Below are positions 60,777 to 64,000 of a stretch of 64,000 nucleotides of DNA, in pieces. Location: positions 52,096 through 116,095 of the forward strand of contig CALXYI010000038.1 in the NCBI GenBank assembly GCA_944392935.1, given 5' to 3'. The position numbers and the translations under genes were made by a program. The notes beneath the pieces were generated by a model. That model saw only the letters and a list, made by a program, of their open reading frames with translations. It made no database searches and was not told the DNA's origin. The stretch comes from an uncultured Spirochaetaceae bacterium (GTDB lineage Bacteria > Spirochaetota > Spirochaetia > Sphaerochaetales > Sphaerochaetaceae). Position 1 is the stretch's first letter; each line of letters starts with the position of its first letter.

Positions 60777-61592
60777 ATGGGGCTGTGGAATCTGTCGTCC
60801 ACAGCCTTGAGGCCGAAGCTCTCCGCAGCGGAGGGCAGAGCACTCATAAAGCATGCCTACCGCATGGGCATACATACCTTCGACACGGCATTCTCATACG
60901 GAGATGCCGATTCCATCCTCTCGGCAGCGATGAGGGAGATGGGCAATCCGGATGCGCGTATAATCTCCAAGGTCATGCCCGTGCCGACGCTGCGGAAGAA
61001 AGCCATGGTATCCCTGCGGCGCCTCAGGCGGGAGAGCATCGACGTGCTTCTGCTGCACTGGCCATCTGATGACAGAAGCCTGTTCACCGCGCTCAGGGAA
61101 CTCGAGAAGCTCCGGGAGGAGGGGCTTGCCTCGGAGATAGGCGTATCGAACTTCCCCCTGCCTCTGCTCAGGCGCATATCACGGGATTTCCCCATACTCT
61201 ACCATGAGCGCCCGCTGTCGCTTCTGTGGCCGAAGGATGCGGACGAGGAGGCCGCTCTGGGGCTGAGGATGCTGTGCTATTCCCCGCTCGGCATGGGGCT
61301 CCTGGCAGGAAAGGGACAAAACGATGCCCGGCAGGGCCTTCCCATGCTCTCATCACCCGCCGCTTCACGCCTGATGGAAATCACAGGCAGCGATCCTTCC
61401 ATAGCCCTTTCCTGGGTATATATGAAGAATCCCTACGGAGTGATATCCGGATTCGGGAAGGAAAGCGATATGGAGATCCTGCAAAGGGTCCGGCACCTCG
61501 ACAGGGAGACGATGCAGCTTCTCGACGGACTTGCCGCATCCGTTTCAGCCTCGCTCAGCATCGACAATATCTTCGCTCATTCATGGCATTGA
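60777..61592 (+). CDS. aldo/keto reductase family protein
   Basis: A 271-aa NADPH-dependent reductase-fold protein. The catalytic tetrad is present: Asp and Tyr in FDTAFSYGDAD (about 37-47), Lys in IISKVMPV (about 66), and His in LLLHWPSD (about 95). The NADP-binding C-terminal region includes YSPLGMGLLAG (about 172) and the closing segment VISGFGK (about 232). I start at ATG 60777; ATG 60750 would overlap the NUDIX gene. Substrate unknown. The downstream IMPACT gene starts 15 nt after its stop codon. Confidence 0.85.
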   Translation: MGLWNLSSTALRPKLSAAEGRALIKHAYRMGIHTFDTAFSYGDADSILSAAMREMGNPDARIISKVMPVPTLRKKAMVSLRRLRRESIDVLLLHWPSDDRSLFTALRELEKLREEGLASEIGVSNFPLPLLRRISRDFPILYHERPLSLLWPKDADEEAALGLRMLCYSPLGMGLLAGKGQNDARQGLPMLSSPAASRLMEITGSDPSIALSWVYMKNPYGVISGFGKESDMEILQRVRHLDRETMQLLDGLAASVSASLSIDNIFAHSWH

Positions 61593-61594
61593 GC

Positions 61595-61600
61595 TATAAT
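61595..61600 (+). promoter_or_regulatory. -10 element of the YigZ/IMPACT gene (leaderless)
   Basis: TATAAT ends 6 nt before the ATG at 61607; the -35 is weak (TTCGCT at 17 nt). Confidence 0.45.
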
Positions 61601-61606
61601 CCGGAT

Positions 61607-62206
61607 ATGCTCATACCAACAGGACGCGCAGAGGCGGAAATCGAGGTCAGGAGATCGAGGTTCATCGCCATCGCCATACCGGTGCATACGATGGAGGAAG
61701 TGAAGGAAGCGGTCCTTTCCGTCAGGAAGGAGCATCCGGGCGCGTCTCATGTCGTCCATGCCGCCGTCATCGGGAATGCCGGCACCATGTACTCATCTTC
61801 CGACGACAGGGAGCCTAAGAACACTGCAGGGCGTCCTGCGCTGGAAGTGCTGAAAGGTTCAGGGATCACGGACATAGCAGTTGCCATAGTCCGTTATTTC
61901 GGAGGTACGCTCCTTGGCACAGGAGGACTTGTCAAAGCCTATGGCGACAGCGTGAAGGAAGTCCTTAAAGCCGTCCGCACGGAACCTCTGATAGAGAAAG
62001 CCTCATTCAGGATGATACTCCCATACAATGCATATACGCTCATAAAGCGCATAATGGATGCAAATGAAGCCACCGTATCGTCAGAGACCTTCGATATTGA
62101 CATAGCAATCGAAGGGACACTGCCATCCTCTCTCTACGATTCATTCATGGCAGATGCGATGGATGCCGGACAGGGAAGGATCCTCATCGAGAGGATCAAT
62201 ACCTAG
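61607..62206 (+). CDS. YigZ/IMPACT-family protein
   Basis: A 199-aa protein of the IMPACT/YigZ family. The N-terminal domain has SRFIAIAIPV (about 18-27), the hallmark DDREPKNTAGRPALEVL (about 66-82) and VRYFGGTLLGTGGLVKAYGD (about 96-115). The C-terminal portion is the smaller ferredoxin-like domain. I start at ATG 61607, 6 nt after TATAAT; an in-frame ATG at 61583 would overlap the reductase gene. The function of the family in bacteria is not settled. The 3' end overlaps the M28 peptidase by 11 nt, convergently. Confidence 0.88.
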   Translation: MLIPTGRAEAEIEVRRSRFIAIAIPVHTMEEVKEAVLSVRKEHPGASHVVHAAVIGNAGTMYSSSDDREPKNTAGRPALEVLKGSGITDIAVAIVRYFGGTLLGTGGLVKAYGDSVKEVLKAVRTEPLIEKASFRMILPYNAYTLIKRIMDANEATVSSETFDIDIAIEGTLPSSLYDSFMADAMDAGQGRILIERINT

Positions 62207-63566
62207 ACAGCCTGTATTTCCTGCCGTTCTCGAGCAGCCGCTCCGCTTCGTGATGCTCTTCCTTCCTATCGCTGTCCTCGGCAAGCTTTATGGCAACGGA
62301 AAGCACGCGGGAGAAAGCCTCAGGGGAAACCTTGTCCGGAGTATCCTCTTCCGTATGCGCGGCTGTCTCGGTCCCCGGCGCCATCGCGGTGACAGTCGTC
62401 GAGGCTATGCCGCTGCATGCGGCTGCTGCGGCATCCGTCTCACCCCCCAGGAAGCCGATCCTCCCTACCGGGATCGTATAGCCCATGCCGGAAGCCATCA
62501 TGGAGCATCTGGCGGCAAGCTCGGGAGAAAGGCGCACCAGTCCGTTCCCATCCTGGGAAAGGAAGGCAAGATCATCGGCATCGTACAGCCCGTCTATATT
62601 CAGCACCACAGGATCAATGAGTATATGCGAGTTGTCGCGGAACCATAGCGCGCTGCCCTGGGCCCCGCATTCCTCCCCATCGAATGAGACGAATACAAGC
62701 CGCGTGGAAGCCAGCCCATGCCCTTCGCGTCTCCGGCGTGCGAAATACCGGCCCAGCACGGATACAGCGGCAACGCCGGAAAGATCATCCCCTGCTCCGC
62801 ATGTATACCCACGTCTTCCGAAGGCTTCCCTGGCTGCCGGCACGATGCACATCACGGCAGAGAGCATGGCGATGGCCGCCACCGGGAATGAAGGCAGCCC
62901 TATTCCCGGGAATCCTCCACTGAGGATATCCGCAGTGAGCTCCGCCACGGAAAGCAGGGAGAGGATGGCAAAGCCTGCAAGGGAAGAAGGAAGGGAAAGC
63001 AGCAGAGCCGCCTTCCCCTTTCCACGAGCTGACACAGGAGCCGTATCATGATGGCAGGAGAAGACAACGGTACGCTCCACCTGCCCTTCCGGCTCTATTA
63101 CGGCATGCACGTTGGCTGCATCATCTGTCGGGAAGAGGCATCGGAGGGGATTGTGCTTCCTCATCAGCTCAGCAGAGAAGGAGAAGAGGAACAAGGCCGC
63201 TATGCCGACGGCAGGAAGCGGCAGTCCTATCATCATGAGGAAGGCAACCGCAGCTGCAGCTGCTATGCGGGAGATGGCCATCCATCTCCCGAGGCCTGGT
63301 ATGATGCGTCCGGATGTGAGGGTCACGTCATCTGTGAATGAGGAGAATATGCCGGCAATGCATCTTGCCGCATTCCTGGAGCCGGGAGATGCGGCAGGGC
63401 GGGGGCCAAGCTCCCTGCAGAGCCTCTCCAGAAGCTCCGCTGCCTCATCAGACAGCTTCGGGGTATGTATCGTCTCAGCCGGCTCTGCCTGGGGTTTCCC
63501 CTCCCTGCGGATCCGGCTGAATCCCTCTGCTATCTTCTTCCCTATTCCCTTCAGACTGAAGCCCAT
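62196..63566 (-). CDS. membrane-embedded M28-family metallopeptidase
   Basis: A 456-aa protein with a peptidase M28 domain interrupted by membrane helices (about 95-130 and 195-245). Zinc-binding motifs are visible in order: FSCHHDTAPV (about 170), GAGDDLSGVAA (about 262), FDGEECGAQGSALW (about 300), LNIDGLYDADD (about 330), and AAHTEEDTP (about 415). The usual M28 set of His, Asp, Glu and Asp/His ligands is present, so it is probably active. I start at ATG 63566; ATG 63605 is in frame. A TATATT lies 9 nt upstream. Confidence 0.82.
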   Translation of the reverse strand: MGFSLKGIGKKIAEGFSRIRREGKPQAEPAETIHTPKLSDEAAELLERLCRELGPRPAASPGSRNAARCIAGIFSSFTDDVTLTSGRIIPGLGRWMAISRIAAAAAVAFLMMIGLPLPAVGIAALFLFSFSAELMRKHNPLRCLFPTDDAANVHAVIEPEGQVERTVVFSCHHDTAPVSARGKGKAALLLSLPSSLAGFAILSLLSVAELTADILSGGFPGIGLPSFPVAAIAMLSAVMCIVPAAREAFGRRGYTCGAGDDLSGVAAVSVLGRYFARRRREGHGLASTRLVFVSFDGEECGAQGSALWFRDNSHILIDPVVLNIDGLYDADDLAFLSQDGNGLVRLSPELAARCSMMASGMGYTIPVGRIGFLGGETDAAAAACSGIASTTVTAMAPGTETAAHTEEDTPDKVSPEAFSRVLSVAIKLAEDSDRKEEHHEAERLLENGRKYRLSRY

Positions 63567-63626
63567 ATCACTGTGAATATAGCAGAATGGAGGATTTCCC
63601 GCCATTATCCCGGAGCTGGCAATCGG

Positions 63627-63655
63627 TTGACATCATTCCTTCCTATCTGTATCAT
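63627..63655 (+). promoter_or_regulatory. promoter of the tRNA cluster
   Basis: TTGACA (63627-63632), 17-nt spacer, TATCAT (63650-63655), about 30 nt before the first tRNA. Confidence 0.7.
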
Positions 63656-63684
63656 TCAGTCCTTGATTGGTATTTCCAGATATT

Positions 63685-63769
63685 GGAGAGATGTCCGAGT
63701 GGTCGATGGTGGCAGTCTTGAAAACTGCTGAGGCGCAAGTCTCCGGGGGTTCGAATCCCTCTCTCTCCG
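63685..63769 (+). tRNA. tRNA-Ser(UGA)
   Basis: Acceptor GGAGAGA/TCTCTCC with discriminator G, anticodon loop CTTGAAA (anticodon TGA), a long serine-type variable arm, and TTCGAAT in the T loop. CCA is not encoded. Confidence 0.95.
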
Positions 63770-63781
63770 AGCAAGATGACT

Positions 63782-63871
63782 GGAGAGGTGCGAGAGAGGC
63801 CGAATCGGGCTCCCTGCTAAGGAGTTGACCTGGCAAACCCGGGTCCGGGGGTTCGAATCCCCCCCTCTCCG
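63782..63871 (+). tRNA. tRNA-Ser(GCU)
   Basis: Acceptor GGAGAGG/CCTCTCC with discriminator G, anticodon loop CTGCTAA (anticodon GCT), long variable arm, TTCGAAT T loop. CCA is not encoded. Confidence 0.95.
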
Positions 63872-63876
63872 ATCAT

Positions 63877-63950
63877 GAGACTATAGCTCAGCTGGATAGA
63901 GCATCAGTTTGCGGAACTGAGGGTCGGAGGTTCGAATCCTCTTAGTCTCG
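63877..63950 (+). tRNA. tRNA-Arg(GCG)
   Basis: A 74-nt tRNA: acceptor GAGACTA/TAGTCTC with discriminator G, anticodon stem TCAGT/ACTGA, loop TTGCGGA with anticodon GCG (63911-63913), G at position 37, T loop TTCGAAT. It would read CGC and, by wobble, CGU. Most bacteria use anticodon ACG (modified to ICG) for this box. Confidence 0.9.
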
Positions 63951-63957
63951 TACCAAT

Positions 63958-64000
63958 GGAGAGATGTCCGAGTGGTCGAAGGAGCCGGACTCGAAATCCG
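63958..64000 (+). tRNA. tRNA-Ser(CGA), cut by the window end
   Basis: The 5' part begins GGAGAGATGTCCGAG, as in tRNA-Ser(UGA), and the anticodon loop CTCGAAA gives anticodon CGA. The variable arm and 3' half lie beyond the window. Confidence 0.9.

Noticed and set aside
61226..61606. Upstream extension of the YigZ/IMPACT gene
   Set aside because: The extension lies out of frame within the aldo/keto reductase gene and has an Arg/Pro-rich, non-protein-like composition.
1..64000. CRISPR arrays, insertion sequences, prophage genes or integrase sites
   Set aside because: No regularly spaced repeats, transposases, integrases or terminal inverted repeats were found; the tRNA cluster at the end has no attached integrase within the window.

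Overview
The window reads as a spirochaete chromosome, most likely a member of the Sphaerochaeta-like lineage. The inference rests on the solute-binding proteins that start with a short signal peptide ending in a V/A-F-A-G-G cleavage site, the PnrA-type purine nucleoside uptake operon, the many CUT1 sugar transporters, and a poly-G tract placed inside a promoter in front of a surface lipoprotein gene. No rRNA or taxonomic marker is present, so this is an inference. The DNA is moderately GC-rich and dense, with many 1-40 nt gene overlaps. I see no phage, insertion sequence or CRISPR array.

Layout. 0.1-9.5 kb: two RNA methyltransferases on the minus strand, carAB (carbamoyl phosphate), aspS, a flavoprotein, OsmC and a hypothetical. 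10-11.4 kb: a class II aldolase and a DUF6062-like cysteine protein. 11.6-18.9 kb: an AraC regulator facing a six-gene minus-strand operon (DapA/NanA-like lyase, aminotransferase, M20 hydrolase, CUT1 binding protein, two permeases). 19.2-21 kb: proS. 21.2-31.4 kb: an eleven-gene minus-strand operon (rbsK, rbsD, zinc dehydrogenase, Gfo/Idh oxidoreductase, DMT-type transporter, CUT1 binding protein, two permeases, three tandem xylose-isomerase-like TIM barrels) with a divergent LacI regulator. 32.7-35.1 kb: ankyrin protein, adenosine deaminase, rhomboid protease. 35.1-35.6 kb: an intergenic island with two homologous small RNA candidates, each behind a sigma-54 promoter. 35.6-45.3 kb: rlmE, mscS, htpG, a ROK regulator, a Pro/Glu-rich lipoprotein, galM, an ABC ATPase, a flavodoxin, a ParB-fold protein and a phosphoesterase. 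45.3-47 kb: a beta-helix lipoprotein under a poly-G promoter. 47.1-52.8 kb: pnrA and its ABC transporter genes with purine nucleoside phosphorylase. 53-56.3 kb: a BASS transporter, altronate dehydratase and an IclR regulator. 56.4-59.7 kb: NCS2 purine permease, thymidine kinase, deoC. 59.8-63.6 kb: NUDIX fusion, aldo-keto reductase, YigZ/IMPACT, membrane M28 peptidase. 63.7-64 kb: tRNA cluster Ser(UGA), Ser(GCU), Arg(GCG), Ser(CGA, cut by the window end).

Two themes link the genes. One is nucleoside salvage: purine nucleoside uptake, phosphorolysis, adenosine deamination, base uptake, thymidine phosphorylation, deoxyribose-phosphate cleavage, and ribose phosphorylation. The other is uptake and oxidative breakdown of unidentified sugars or glycosides by two CUT1 systems that carry no ATPase of their own.

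The most unusual signals are the tandem sigma-54 small RNAs, each carrying an exact anti-Shine-Dalgarno sequence (35.28-35.53 kb); the G9 tract between the -35 and -10 of the beta-helix lipoprotein promoter (45.37-45.40 kb); the triplicated TIM-barrel genes in the rbs-linked operon; and at least six genes whose -10 element ends exactly 6 nt before the start codon, which indicates leaderless mRNAs.
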